64,000 bases of DNA, taken from positions 60,865 through 124,864 of the IMG/VR virus record IMGVR_UViG_3300030419_007196. One strand, written 5' to 3'. The stretch's first letter is position 1, and each line of letters starts with the position of its first letter. A program made the position numbers and the translations under genes. This DNA comes from a virus. Shown here in pieces: positions 16,066 through 25,987 of this stretch. Under the pieces are notes generated by a model that ran no database searches, was not told the DNA's origin, and saw only the letters and a list, made by a program, of their open reading frames with translations.

Positions 16066-18080
16066 TATTCATCTTCCCTGCAATACACTTTGGCCGATAT
16101 CTGGCTTAAAGGTAAAATTGTACACTGGTCATATGGCCAGTTGTAAGACCAATCATAATCTAAATTTTTGTCATATTCTTGCCCAGTTTTCTTTTTAGTG
16201 TACACATCATAATTAGTTTCAGCCCTATACTTCGCTTTAAATGTTTGTGCACGAATTGTCTTACCTTCAAATTTAAAATCTGATCCTAAAACCTGTTCGA
16301 TTGGCACCGAAATGGTCTGAATTTGTGGCACCGATGTTGTCAGGCTCCCAGTTAAATTACCCTGCCAAAGTGCCAGCCTTTGATCTCGATTTAAGTTCAA
16401 AGAAAATTGGAATACTGCTGCGAAGTACGGAGCGATAGATTTTCTATTTAAAGATATTTGTCCGCTAGCAATTGTCAACTCGCCGGCCCGGGCCGACTCT
16501 CTAATCGACATAAGCCAGTCTAATTCTGGTGGAAACACATATTTTTCCATGGCTAATATTATATCATCAATAAAATCTGCCCCTTCGAATGTAGAATTTT
16601 CTCTATTAAGAGTTATTGAGTCTAGTTGTGTGTCGGTAAAGTATCTGAATCTTAGTTGGTTGGTTTTTTCTAAAAAGAAAAGACGGTTTAAGACACGGGC
16701 TTCATCAAGCATTATTGGTTCAGCTTTGCAATCTTTGTCATTTATGTATGGTATAACAACTACTGACTCTTCTAGGGGCTTGGTTTCTACGATATCACCA
16801 ATTTTTTGTTTGCCTTCAAAACCAAATAATTTCGCAGCCGAAATGTTTCCATCATTAAAACTTACCCTGTCTGTAATGTTTGGATTACCGAGAGGATCGT
16901 CCTCCGTTAAAATTCTAAGGTATATACCCTTGTTACTTTCATATTTTGGAACGTAAGAAGAGACCGTTGCAACGCTTGGCACATCACTTGAATAAGTGCC
17001 GGATAAAGCGGTAATAGTATAAGAAGATGAGGCGGCGTCCAGCAAGGCTGTTACGTTTTCTCCGTTTGTTGAAACAAACGGGTTTCCGTCCTTAGTTGAT
17101 CCAAAGATTAAATTATGCCTCATATCCATCGGAGTTACATTAGTAAATTCAGCGCCGGTGTCGGCACCATATGTACCGACGCCTTTGTTGTGCATAGAAT
17201 AGCTAGCGCTTGCTAGATACTCTTCAAAGCTCAATTCTTCTAGGGCGTCTGACGCCGGCTGGTATTCTATTTTTAACAATCTTCTATCTGGTACATTTAA
17301 TTTTGATCTTAGCATAGGGTTAGATGAAGTTACCTCAAAGCCCTTGAAGTCTGTTGAACCTTGGTTAAAAACATCCACGGTGTGTTTGCCTAGGCCGCCA
17401 TAAGGTAGTTGTGGATACCATGGCCACGCTCCTATAAAATCAAAATTAGTGGTTGGCATGTAATCATTATCTATAGCAACCCACATAACAACATTACGAA
17501 TTTTGTTATTGCTTCCCAGAACACGCTCACTAATTTTAAATTTACCTGTTACTGGGTCTGGCTTTTTAGTAGACTTAATTATACTTCTTTTAACTCCGTA
17601 AAAGTTTTCTATTTCACAAAAATAATTTTGCATAGCTAAAGAAGAAGCTGGCGAGTAGCCCTTTGTTTTTATTTCTGTATAAGACGCCGTTGTGTTTGTT
17701 GCATAAATTGTATCGAACTCATATACAAAATTCGGCAGCTTGCTAGAGTCCCAAAGAGCATTAACCGGTACATAATCAGACGAAACAAAGTTTCCTGATA
17801 CTGTAGGGACATTCGAAGCGCTATATGCGTTTGGATAACTTCTAGTTGGGTTTGTTCTTACCGCGTAACTTGTGTTTAAGCCAAGCAGGTGTGAGTTATA
17901 CATTAAACGACTGCCAAGGGCCGGCACCGATTGTGAATTCTGAAAATTGGTGTAAATTACAGAGCCGCTTATATCTTCATACCATTTCTTCAAAACAGTA
18001 GTTGATCTTGTTTGCCAATAAAAATCTTTGTACGGCAAAAATTGTAACGCAGAATGACACTCAAATTCTAATTTCTTCAC
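16065..18080 (-). CDS. Large virion structural protein, unknown fold
   Basis: 671 residues, rich in aromatic residues, Ser and Asn, without membrane segments. The start region has SALQFLPYKDFYWQTRST; around residues 560-600 the run ARAGELTIASGQISLNRKSI leads to a beta-rich end with many Tyr and Trp (YDWSYNWPYDQ). No known domain is recognised. It follows the 2148-residue LamG gene after 13 nt and shares 1 nt with the next gene, so it belongs to the same tail or appendage run and may bind or chaperone that long protein. Confidence 0.65.
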   Translation of the reverse strand: MKKLEFECHSALQFLPYKDFYWQTRSTTVLKKWYEDISGSVIYTNFQNSQSVPALGSRLMYNSHLLGLNTSYAVRTNPTRSYPNAYSASNVPTVSGNFVSSDYVPVNALWDSSKLPNFVYEFDTIYATNTTASYTEIKTKGYSPASSLAMQNYFCEIENFYGVKRSIIKSTKKPDPVTGKFKISERVLGSNNKIRNVVMWVAIDNDYMPTTNFDFIGAWPWYPQLPYGGLGKHTVDVFNQGSTDFKGFEVTSSNPMLRSKLNVPDRRLLKIEYQPASDALEELSFEEYLASASYSMHNKGVGTYGADTGAEFTNVTPMDMRHNLIFGSTKDGNPFVSTNGENVTALLDAASSSYTITALSGTYSSDVPSVATVSSYVPKYESNKGIYLRILTEDDPLGNPNITDRVSFNDGNISAAKLFGFEGKQKIGDIVETKPLEESVVVIPYINDKDCKAEPIMLDEARVLNRLFFLEKTNQLRFRYFTDTQLDSITLNRENSTFEGADFIDDIILAMEKYVFPPELDWLMSIRESARAGELTIASGQISLNRKSIAPYFAAVFQFSLNLNRDQRLALWQGNLTGSLTTSVPQIQTISVPIEQVLGSDFKFEGKTIRAQTFKAKYRAETNYDVYTKKKTGQEYDKNLDYDWSYNWPYDQCTILPLSQISAKVYCREDE

Positions 18081-18093
18081 TTATACACCTACC

Positions 18094-21000
18094 TCAAAAC
18101 TTATCAATCTGTCTATGAATATCTTTCAATTCAAAAATTTCTTCTGTATAGCACGCCTCGCCCAACAAGCTCTTTCCCGAAGAGGGGTGGCCAAACAAGG
18201 TGAAGGAGCTTTCTACGTCTTCACCCTTTAAATAATTATCAACTGTATTCTCTCTTCTGTACTCTACAATCGCGCCCTTTGAAGGATTGTCTATTGCATT
18301 AATTGTAACAGTTTCATCAAAATATCTAAATGGTTTTCTATCATTAACAAAATCTGGACTAACTGAATCTGGCCGATTTGCAAAATTAATCTTATAGCCT
18401 AAAGACAGTTGAGCGAAAGTAGCGATCTCAAACGGCCCAGTTGAAATGTTTGCAAAGTGTTTAAACGCCTCATTATGGTTGATTGCCATCAATTCGCCAT
18501 CATGGGTTGTTATTGTCACCCCAAAGTTTTTCTCAATTTCGAAAGTTTCAACTGGCCATGAGGAGAATAAACAATTTAAATATTCGCCACTTATACCTTC
18601 ATAAGGCTGGCCTAGCGAATTGTTGACCAAGGCGATTTTTCTAACAGCGGTTCTCTGATCAAAGCCAACCTCTCGATCGTATTGCGTTAGTGTTTGTAAT
18701 ATTTTTTGGCGCCTCGGATAAATATACTCACCAAAATCAAAGTACTTTAGTTCAAAATTGCTTCTTTCTCTAACATTTTCGTCAAAAATGCAAATGTATC
18801 TATGGTTAGAACTTATATCTAAAATTTTCGTTTTATATTCATTAGGTAGTGCTCTAAAATTAGTCGAACCACTAGTAAAATACTCTGACAATCTTGGATA
18901 TGAAATCTCATAATTTGTAGCATGAAGTGTATCGTCGCTCAAATTTTTGACTATAGCCGTATTTAACAAGCCCTTAGAAAATATTGGCGCTGTTTCGATT
19001 CTTACTGTCCCTTCGTCTTCTCTAGTCTCCGATATTTCTACAGGGATAGAATTTCTATATGTGCTGTTTTTAAGGACTGGCTGGACATGTCGCAATCTAG
19101 CTGCGCCTAGTGAGTGTTTATATGGCCCACTAGAGTTTAAGAAATACATATGAAGTTTTTTGCCTTCGGCTATACCTGCTGTAATATTGGGGTTTGTTGC
19201 CGACCCACTTGTCATGCCATCAATTTCATAACCAGACGCGCCAACGGTAACATCCCTGCCCACAACAATATTTGTGCCATGAAAATCTATGCGTTGAGAG
19301 CCAAACGGAGTTGCTGTGACAACCTCTTCGCTATTTGGAATTGTAATGCTGGCCTCTTCATCATAATAAGAAGCAGTTAAAGGCGCGTAATCTAGAATAT
19401 CAGTCGCTATGGATGAAAAGTGAGAATTCACATATGGTGCATTATTATAGTCGCCTAGGCGAATAATGTTTGTTGCCCTGAACCATCTTTGATCGTAATT
19501 ATTTTGTGAGTTCCTTGTTATGTATGCACTATCGTATTCAACAACATATGACTGTAATTCATCTGTTGTGCGGCGGCGGTCAGCGACCTCCAGCCTCAAG
19601 TGAGGATTTGGATTTCCAGAGTATATTGCGGTGCCAGCCCCTTGACCGATAGAACGATAACTATGTCCATCATTAGCCAGCGGCGTTGAATAAGCTTTTC
19701 TTAAAGCCCTTTTGATATTTAAATTTTTATAATTTAAATTCTGTTGTGGCGAAGCTTGCTCGTTCTCAAGATCATACCTATCTCTAAAAATAGCGCGGTC
19801 GACTGCACGAATCTCTGAGGTACTCGACGTGTTTTCAACCCTACTAATTGCCTTTCTATCATATGCTGCCAAGCCAGATATTTCTTCAACCATTACAGTC
19901 TTGGCTGCAGAGTAAGAAAAAATATTGCCGCTGACAGCAAGTGTTGATATGTCACGATCACTTGGAGTAATTCCAAATATTTCACCGGATGTTCCATCCC
20001 AGTTAAAGCCAGATTTATATTTTGTAATATAGCTTCTCTTAACTTCGTGCACTAAGTTCGTTGGTATGCTAGAGTTTACCTTGAAGGAGCCTGCATTATC
20101 TGATTTTATCTGCGGGCTTTGAATGCGGATATCCGGATTTGCGCCGGCCGAGCCAACCATAATGTTTACAGAATATTTTTCTTTCCTATCAGCTTCATCT
20201 TTTAAAAGTTGAGAATCAAGAGTTTTTATACCGACAGAAGACACAACTGACGGCTTTTGCTGGTATACCTCAAAGCCGATCCCAGAATTAAATGGCCTGT
20301 TTGAAGAAGATAAAATCTGAATTCCCATAGGACCCAAAAGCGTATCAGCCGTATATTCTCCATAGGCTTCAGAGCTAGAATCTCCTACACTTGCTAATGC
20401 GCGGTGAAATCTTTTGCCGTATAGGGCAGTATCCGCGTGATCCTCAATCAAAGGGGCGGAAGAGCTTTGTATGGTTACCAAAATCCCATCTGCACTTGTA
20501 TCTTGAAATCTTCTTGTTTGTAGGAAAATATCATCACTATTAGAAGTGTTTGTACTGAGCGTTTCACCTTTTATGGCGCGAGCCTGACCACGAACAGCAT
20601 ATGGCGTCGATGCGGCCATGGCATTTCTAGTTTTAATTATTATATCAAGCTGAGTACGCAACGTATCGACATCTTTGGTGCCAACAATAATAGGGCTGCC
20701 GTTTCTGTCTTTTTCAGCCCGGTCTTTCATATAAACATATCTTTTAACAAAATTGCCATCTGAATTTGGTAGTCTTGTTACCTCTTTTGACCTCTCAAGT
20801 GATCGATTTGCCTCGTCAAAACCCTCTTCATCCACATAGTTGCCGCCACCCTTATAGCTTAATGTTGGGTCGCCCTTTGTTGTTAAGGTTGTTGCTGATT
20901 TGATGGCCGCTTTAGGATAGTCTGTTGAAACTGTAAATTCAGAATCATCTTGAGTTGCACCAATAGTTAAATCTGGACGGTTATTAACGTTTGTTAGTGT

Positions 21001-24000
21001 GATCCCAGTCAAGTCAACGTTGTCTGTGTTTAATTTCTCAGTCTTTGGAACATGTTTCCCTTCGTTTCCGGGTGGCCCCTCTGTGTTTTTATAATCATTA
21101 TCAAAACTTTGTAACAACAACTCGTAGTGTCTTTTTACTTTGTGCCGATCTAGCACATGATCCTCTACTACAGTCCTAATTTTTTCCGACGTTGCGGCTG
21201 AAGCTGGTACTAGATTTGGAATTACAGAGTCTAAAGCACTATCCAAAAATTTATAAAGATTAACAAATTTGTCCAAATCTTCGACTTTATTAACTCTTGA
21301 AAAATAAAAATGCTTAAAGTGTTCAAGCTGCTTATAGTTGTCTCTGTACGAGTGAACTACTTCACCATACATGTTGTTAAAAGATATGACATCGGCAAAA
21401 AAGTTTAATATGTCTCTTGACAAGACTTCATTCTGGCTAGCTTCAAACGCAAAGAAGTATTTAACAGGCTTCTTGTTCATTTGATGTGCATCGAAATCAT
21501 TATTTAATAGCCTAATCATATTTTTGCCATATAATGAATCTGGCCTATGAATAATTGATCCCTGCATAAAATCTAATTTTGTAAAATCCCCAGATGTGGA
21601 GCCGCTAGCCCATCTAGCAGTAAAATCTCTGCTGTTGTGTTTGCCGAAGCCGCTCATCGGGTATTGTTCGACTAGTTTTAAGGACCCGCTAGCACTATCC
21701 AAAATTTCATCACTAGACGAAACAATAGTATCAAATTCCCAATTTAACGCAAGAGTATCTGCCTTCAATATAAAACTTGCAGATGCCTCAGCCGATTCAT
21801 AAGTGAAAGCTCTTTCCTGTGGGTTTGAAAGACCATAGTTTTTTGGATTTCTGGAATGTTTTGTTATCTCATCATTTGTTAGAAAAGAATTCCAAACCAT
21901 AAATCTAGAAAATTTAACGTCACTCCTGTTAAGCAAAGCACCAGTAATGTTAGTTCGGTGGGCACCCAAGAAAAACCTCTTATTAGAGCCAGTTAAAAAC
22001 TGACTAGCTGAAACATGAGAGATGGATGCGCTGGTTTCAAATTGTGCTAATTTTTCACCTAAGTGTGTCTTTACACCATAAAAATTTAATGTAAAAGTTG
22101 TCGAATCCTTCACATAGCTAGAGAATGGATATTCTTGAGGATAAAGCCTGACTGCCAATTGCCATGGAATGCCATCATATACTAACTTATCTTCATCAGC
22201 AAAGAAGCTAGAGGTCAACATCGGTATAAACCCAGTTGATGATGTTAGTACAAACTGTGCGTGGCCAGAACTGTTCCTTCTGGTTTGCACCTGAAAGTCA
22301 ATATCACCATGGTCGGTGGTGGTGGGTATATGTGTTTGATTGTGAAAAATACTGGCGCTGTGCACACCAAACAAACTAGCTGTAGTCAGATCCTGCAGGC
22401 CCTGTAGTGATGCAATATCTGGCTTTTTTGGGAAAAGTATTTGAGCCTCTATGGTCATCGGTATATTTTCATTTGAAGAAGAAGGGAAATAACCATATGA
22501 ATCCATTTGCTCATCAGAGCCTGAATGGTATTGGAAAATAACACCTTCTCTATCATCAGAATCCTCAAACCCTGAAAAGTCAACTAGCCTCTTTTTTACT
22601 ATTGAATCATAAACTTTATCATCTATTTGGTATTCAACACCATCCGCATAAAGATTAATCTTAAATAATTCATCATCTGTTCCGTAACACCTAAACAGGT
22701 TTCTAAATGCCTTTTCAGTTCCTTTTGATTTTAATATCGATGTTAGGTTTGCGTATATATTCTTGTAAACTTTGTTTTTAAGATTGTATAATTTGTCTTC
22801 AAAAGTTCTTTTTTCATCCTGATCAAAAATAGTTGCCAAAACATCCGGGTCGACAAACATCTCAGGAACATTAAAGCCTGACGCTTGTAATAATCTAGCC
22901 GCATAATCAGTAGTTTTGTTACTTGATGAAATATATTGAGCTTCTTTAAAGTTCTTAACATGCTCAATTTGCGCGTGCATGGTATCAAAATAGGAGCCAA
23001 CAACTTGAAACAACTTCTTTATTTCTTGGCCTTTGAAGTTGTCCAAATCCCTCATCCATTGTGGTATGTTGCTGTAAAGCGCCGTACCATTAGAGACATC
23101 ATAATTGCTTCCAGATGTCAAAAGTGGAGTGAGTGTGTTGTTATAATTTGGGTTATCTTCGAACAACAGCGGGTCTTTTGTTTCTGATTGGGCATAGCCC
23201 CCGGCGACCATAGCCGATTCTTCGCTTCTCATGGATAAAGTCGAATCATACCCAATGAATGTTCCGTTGTTTATTCTTCCAGAATAGTCTACAATTAAGT
23301 TGTCGCCAATTGATGTAGAGGACGTGACCTCGTTACCATCAACATATAGGCCAGATCCAGAAACAGAACTAACGCCCTCATTAAATTTAAAATAAACGCC
23401 TAAATCAACTTTGTTAAAATGGGCACTAGAAGTATAAAAATATTTTGATGTGTCTGTGTTCGTGCCACCATCAACACCTCTAAACCAATTTAAGCCGACT
23501 TGCTTCCCGGTTCTTGCCGTCTTCCAAATTCTAAAATCGTCAAAAGACGCAGATATCGGCTTGCCAAAGCCGGCTTCAGACTCAATCGCAGATGTATCTG
23601 GAGCGGCGGCGCTATGTTTGCCGCCAACACCACCGATGGTTCCCACAACGGAGCCAGTTATCGTATAAATTGGAGAGCCTACACCATGAACATACTCTTT
23701 TGTGTTAGCCATTTTACCGTTAACATAAGCTATGGATTGAATGCTATCCGACTCTTGCTTTTTGAACGTAAACGCAAGGTGCCTCCATGTGTTATCAGCC
23801 ACGGTTGTGACAACACTACTTAAATCAAAAGAGCCTGTATTTAGAGTCTGCCAAGACGAACCATCATAAAATTCTTGATGAAAAGAAACTGCCGATGCTT
23901 CGCTGCCACTCAAGAACAAAGTAAATCTTTGTGTGTCTGTTTCGTTTCTTAAATTAAGTAACGCCTCGTACTCTGTTTGAGTAACCTTATTTGGTGAGCC

Positions 24001-24540
24001 ATTCTTCTTAAGCCAGAATTCAACTGTAAGTCCGTCATTTAGATTAACGTGTAAATTGTTTTCTTGTCCGACATCAGAATCTATGACGTTATCTTGATGT
24101 GGGCCACCATAAAATCTAACATACTGTGGCTTTGTCGTTGTGCCAAAGCCAGATGGTAACTCCTCACCATAAGTGCTTCCAAGTCCAAGAGTGATGTGAC
24201 CGTTGTATTTCGGATATTTTTCATCATAAACATATCTTTCAAACGGAGTTAAATTGTTGTAAAACGATAATTTTTCAGCAGCAGAGCCATCATATGGGTA
24301 TTGAGTGCGAATTCTTTTAAATGCATTATTGTAATACTCATGCGCCAAACCATACCTAACATAGTTTGATAATTTAGAATAATCTATATCTGGTAGTAGA
24401 TAATTTTTCTCCTCAAAATATTCTTCAGCGTGAAAAGGAGATTCAATATCTGCCAAAGACGCTGTTAAGTTTCCTTTTACTGCGCCTTTTTTATTGGCTG
24501 GCAAGCCTGTCTGATTTTTAAAAAAACTTTTTGTACCCAT
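18094..24540 (-). CDS. Giant LamG-domain virion protein, probable host-surface adhesin
   Basis: 2148 residues. A LamG/concanavalin A-like domain is visible at about residues 138-355: LTVEFWLKK (171-179), NTWRHLAFTF (250-259) and ASFDDFRIWKTAR (331-343). A second LamG-like region at about 690-930 shows IPMTIEAQILF and FSRFMVWNSFLTNDE. A helical segment near 500-640 separates them (for example FKGQEIKKLFQVVGSYFDTM). Later parts are Ser/Thr/Asp-rich and beta-type. Near the C-terminus, FGVTITTHDGELMAINHNEA recalls the GELMAV module of the 383-residue protein. LamG domains bind sugars, so glycan binding at the tail is inferred. It sits just after the DNRLRE-type and baseplate genes. It is the longest gene here. 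Confidence 0.78.
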   Translation of the reverse strand: MGTKSFFKNQTGLPANKKGAVKGNLTASLADIESPFHAEEYFEEKNYLLPDIDYSKLSNYVRYGLAHEYYNNAFKRIRTQYPYDGSAAEKLSFYNNLTPFERYVYDEKYPKYNGHITLGLGSTYGEELPSGFGTTTKPQYVRFYGGPHQDNVIDSDVGQENNLHVNLNDGLTVEFWLKKNGSPNKVTQTEYEALLNLRNETDTQRFTLFLSGSEASAVSFHQEFYDGSSWQTLNTGSFDLSSVVTTVADNTWRHLAFTFKKQESDSIQSIAYVNGKMANTKEYVHGVGSPIYTITGSVVGTIGGVGGKHSAAAPDTSAIESEAGFGKPISASFDDFRIWKTARTGKQVGLNWFRGVDGGTNTDTSKYFYTSSAHFNKVDLGVYFKFNEGVSSVSGSGLYVDGNEVTSSTSIGDNLIVDYSGRINNGTFIGYDSTLSMRSEESAMVAGGYAQSETKDPLLFEDNPNYNNTLTPLLTSGSNYDVSNGTALYSNIPQWMRDLDNFKGQEIKKLFQVVGSYFDTMHAQIEHVKNFKEAQYISSSNKTTDYAARLLQASGFNVPEMFVDPDVLATIFDQDEKRTFEDKLYNLKNKVYKNIYANLTSILKSKGTEKAFRNLFRCYGTDDELFKINLYADGVEYQIDDKVYDSIVKKRLVDFSGFEDSDDREGVIFQYHSGSDEQMDSYGYFPSSSNENIPMTIEAQILFPKKPDIASLQGLQDLTTASLFGVHSASIFHNQTHIPTTTDHGDIDFQVQTRRNSSGHAQFVLTSSTGFIPMLTSSFFADEDKLVYDGIPWQLAVRLYPQEYPFSSYVKDSTTFTLNFYGVKTHLGEKLAQFETSASISHVSASQFLTGSNKRFFLGAHRTNITGALLNRSDVKFSRFMVWNSFLTNDEITKHSRNPKNYGLSNPQERAFTYESAEASASFILKADTLALNWEFDTIVSSSDEILDSASGSLKLVEQYPMSGFGKHNSRDFTARWASGSTSGDFTKLDFMQGSIIHRPDSLYGKNMIRLLNNDFDAHQMNKKPVKYFFAFEASQNEVLSRDILNFFADVISFNNMYGEVVHSYRDNYKQLEHFKHFYFSRVNKVEDLDKFVNLYKFLDSALDSVIPNLVPASAATSEKIRTVVEDHVLDRHKVKRHYELLLQSFDNDYKNTEGPPGNEGKHVPKTEKLNTDNVDLTGITLTNVNNRPDLTIGATQDDSEFTVSTDYPKAAIKSATTLTTKGDPTLSYKGGGNYVDEEGFDEANRSLERSKEVTRLPNSDGNFVKRYVYMKDRAEKDRNGSPIIVGTKDVDTLRTQLDIIIKTRNAMAASTPYAVRGQARAIKGETLSTNTSNSDDIFLQTRRFQDTSADGILVTIQSSSAPLIEDHADTALYGKRFHRALASVGDSSSEAYGEYTADTLLGPMGIQILSSSNRPFNSGIGFEVYQQKPSVVSSVGIKTLDSQLLKDEADRKEKYSVNIMVGSAGANPDIRIQSPQIKSDNAGSFKVNSSIPTNLVHEVKRSYITKYKSGFNWDGTSGEIFGITPSDRDISTLAVSGNIFSYSAAKTVMVEEISGLAAYDRKAISRVENTSSTSEIRAVDRAIFRDRYDLENEQASPQQNLNYKNLNIKRALRKAYSTPLANDGHSYRSIGQGAGTAIYSGNPNPHLRLEVADRRRTTDELQSYVVEYDSAYITRNSQNNYDQRWFRATNIIRLGDYNNAPYVNSHFSSIATDILDYAPLTASYYDEEASITIPNSEEVVTATPFGSQRIDFHGTNIVVGRDVTVGASGYEIDGMTSGSATNPNITAGIAEGKKLHMYFLNSSGPYKHSLGAARLRHVQPVLKNSTYRNSIPVEISETREDEGTVRIETAPIFSKGLLNTAIVKNLSDDTLHATNYEISYPRLSEYFTSGSTNFRALPNEYKTKILDISSNHRYICIFDENVRERSNFELKYFDFGEYIYPRRQKILQTLTQYDREVGFDQRTAVRKIALVNNSLGQPYEGISGEYLNCLFSSWPVETFEIEKNFGVTITTHDGELMAINHNEAFKHFANISTGPFEIATFAQLSLGYKINFANRPDSVSPDFVNDRKPFRYFDETVTINAIDNPSKGAIVEYRRENTVDNYLKGEDVESSFTLFGHPSSGKSLLGEACYTEEIFELKDIHRQIDKF

Positions 24541-24553
24541 TACTAGTAACTAT

Positions 24554-25987
24554 TTAACTATTAGATTCTTCAACTCTAAACCTGAATGTATTTTTAATAA
24601 GCTTTTTATTTCCGTTCTCTTCTGCTAGAAAGCTTATTATATACGAATATCCACTCTCCAATAATTTCATATCTAGATCAAAATAATTTCCAGACACATC
24701 ATAACTGGTAGCTGTATATTTAATAGAGCCAGTTCCATAATCTATAACAGTTAAATCATCAGCCTCCCTAGTTATTTTGTAGTAAAGATCGTCGATTGGC
24801 GTGGTCTCAATATCGCTTGAAGCAACACTATAAATGTTCGGATTCCAATTTTTGTTTCTAGCGTAAACGCGGAACCTTGTCTCTTCATCTCTATCATAAG
24901 ATTTTTTAAGATTTGTGATATTGATAATATAAGAATCTGAAGGGTTCATAATCCCCGCTACATGAGTTTCTGGGTCAATTGAACCTGTGCGGAATTGTGT
25001 TGCTCTGGCAAGGTCGCCTGACACATAACTGCCCGTGCTCCAAACATCATAAACGACAGAGGCTGTTGTATTTAAATGAACCGAGGCTGAATATATACCA
25101 GTCTCCACCTTACTTGCTGTATAAGAAGTTGGCGCCGTGTCGGTTAAAGAATCTCTATAGAGCGAGACAATTAGCTTATCGCCGGTTAAATTTGGTATGT
25201 CAGTATATGCGCCCTTATGAACGTTATACAAATACAGTTTATTCAAATTGGCTGCAGCGGGCAACAAAGAACTGGATACTGTAAAGTTTCCTCTATTGTC
25301 CTTTTTAGAACTGTCCCATCTTGCTTCAAGCACCGGACGTTTAAAGAAAAACTCACTAGTTCTGCCAAAAAATTTCTTGGTGTAGTAGGATTTTGTATTT
25401 TCCCCTTGGCTAGATGTTATAAACACTCCAAAACCATAGTTGCCAGTATTCTCGTTAATCCATTCCTCGACCTGACGTGTAACCTTGATCTCGATGTTTT
25501 CTAGGCCAGTAGAAAGTGTCTGAGAATAAAAATTGGCCAGCGAGCCGGTTGCAAAATCGCCGCCAGATCCAGACCATTCATTACCAGCACTACGAAAGAT
25601 CCAATTTGATGCGTCATCCTCAGTATACTCATCCATATCTAATCCAACACCCTCATCCCAAGAAGATGTGATTGGGGCGACAACTACCGTAAGATCACTA
25701 GGAACTGTATGTTGGTGAGGGCAGTTAAACATTCGTAAATAAAAATCAACACTACCAGAGGCCGGAATGTCGCCCTCAGATCGTGATGATGAAATACCAC
25801 TTGTATCAAACTGTATTAAAATTCTTGCTAATTCATTTGAAGAAGTGTAAGCTTGCCCATATATGCTAAAAATCTCCAAAATATCTGAAGCACCCATGTT
25901 AGAGCCAGTTGCTCTTGTTGTAAGATTTGGCTTATAGGCGTTTGTTATTGTATTGTCTTTGGTGGCATAAAACCTCTTAATGCTCAT
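24554..25987 (-). CDS. Virion protein with DNRLRE/CBM-like beta domain
   Basis: 477 residues. The first 230 residues follow the DNRLRE-type plan: MSIKRFYATKDNTITNAYKP, then ARILIQFDTSGIS, then PITSSWDEGVGLD, then VTRQVEEWINENTGNYGFGV and a final strand RPVLEARWD. Such domains are beta sandwiches in carbohydrate-associated surface proteins. The second half resembles Ig-like strands. It lies directly between the gp6-like baseplate gene (1 nt overlap) and the giant LamG gene, which suggests a connector or receptor-binding appendage. No catalytic residues seen. Confidence 0.72.
   Translation of the reverse strand: MSIKRFYATKDNTITNAYKPNLTTRATGSNMGASDILEIFSIYGQAYTSSNELARILIQFDTSGISSSRSEGDIPASGSVDFYLRMFNCPHQHTVPSDLTVVVAPITSSWDEGVGLDMDEYTEDDASNWIFRSAGNEWSGSGGDFATGSLANFYSQTLSTGLENIEIKVTRQVEEWINENTGNYGFGVFITSSQGENTKSYYTKKFFGRTSEFFFKRPVLEARWDSSKKDNRGNFTVSSSLLPAAANLNKLYLYNVHKGAYTDIPNLTGDKLIVSLYRDSLTDTAPTSYTASKVETGIYSASVHLNTTASVVYDVWSTGSYVSGDLARATQFRTGSIDPETHVAGIMNPSDSYIINITNLKKSYDRDEETRFRVYARNKNWNPNIYSVASSDIETTPIDDLYYKITREADDLTVIDYGTGSIKYTATSYDVSGNYFDLDMKLLESGYSYIISFLAEENGNKKLIKNTFRFRVEESNS

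Noticed and set aside
22743-23003. An 86-codon minus-strand frame inside the LamG gene
   Set aside because: Shadow frame with no family sign and inside the conserved helical spacer of the giant gene.
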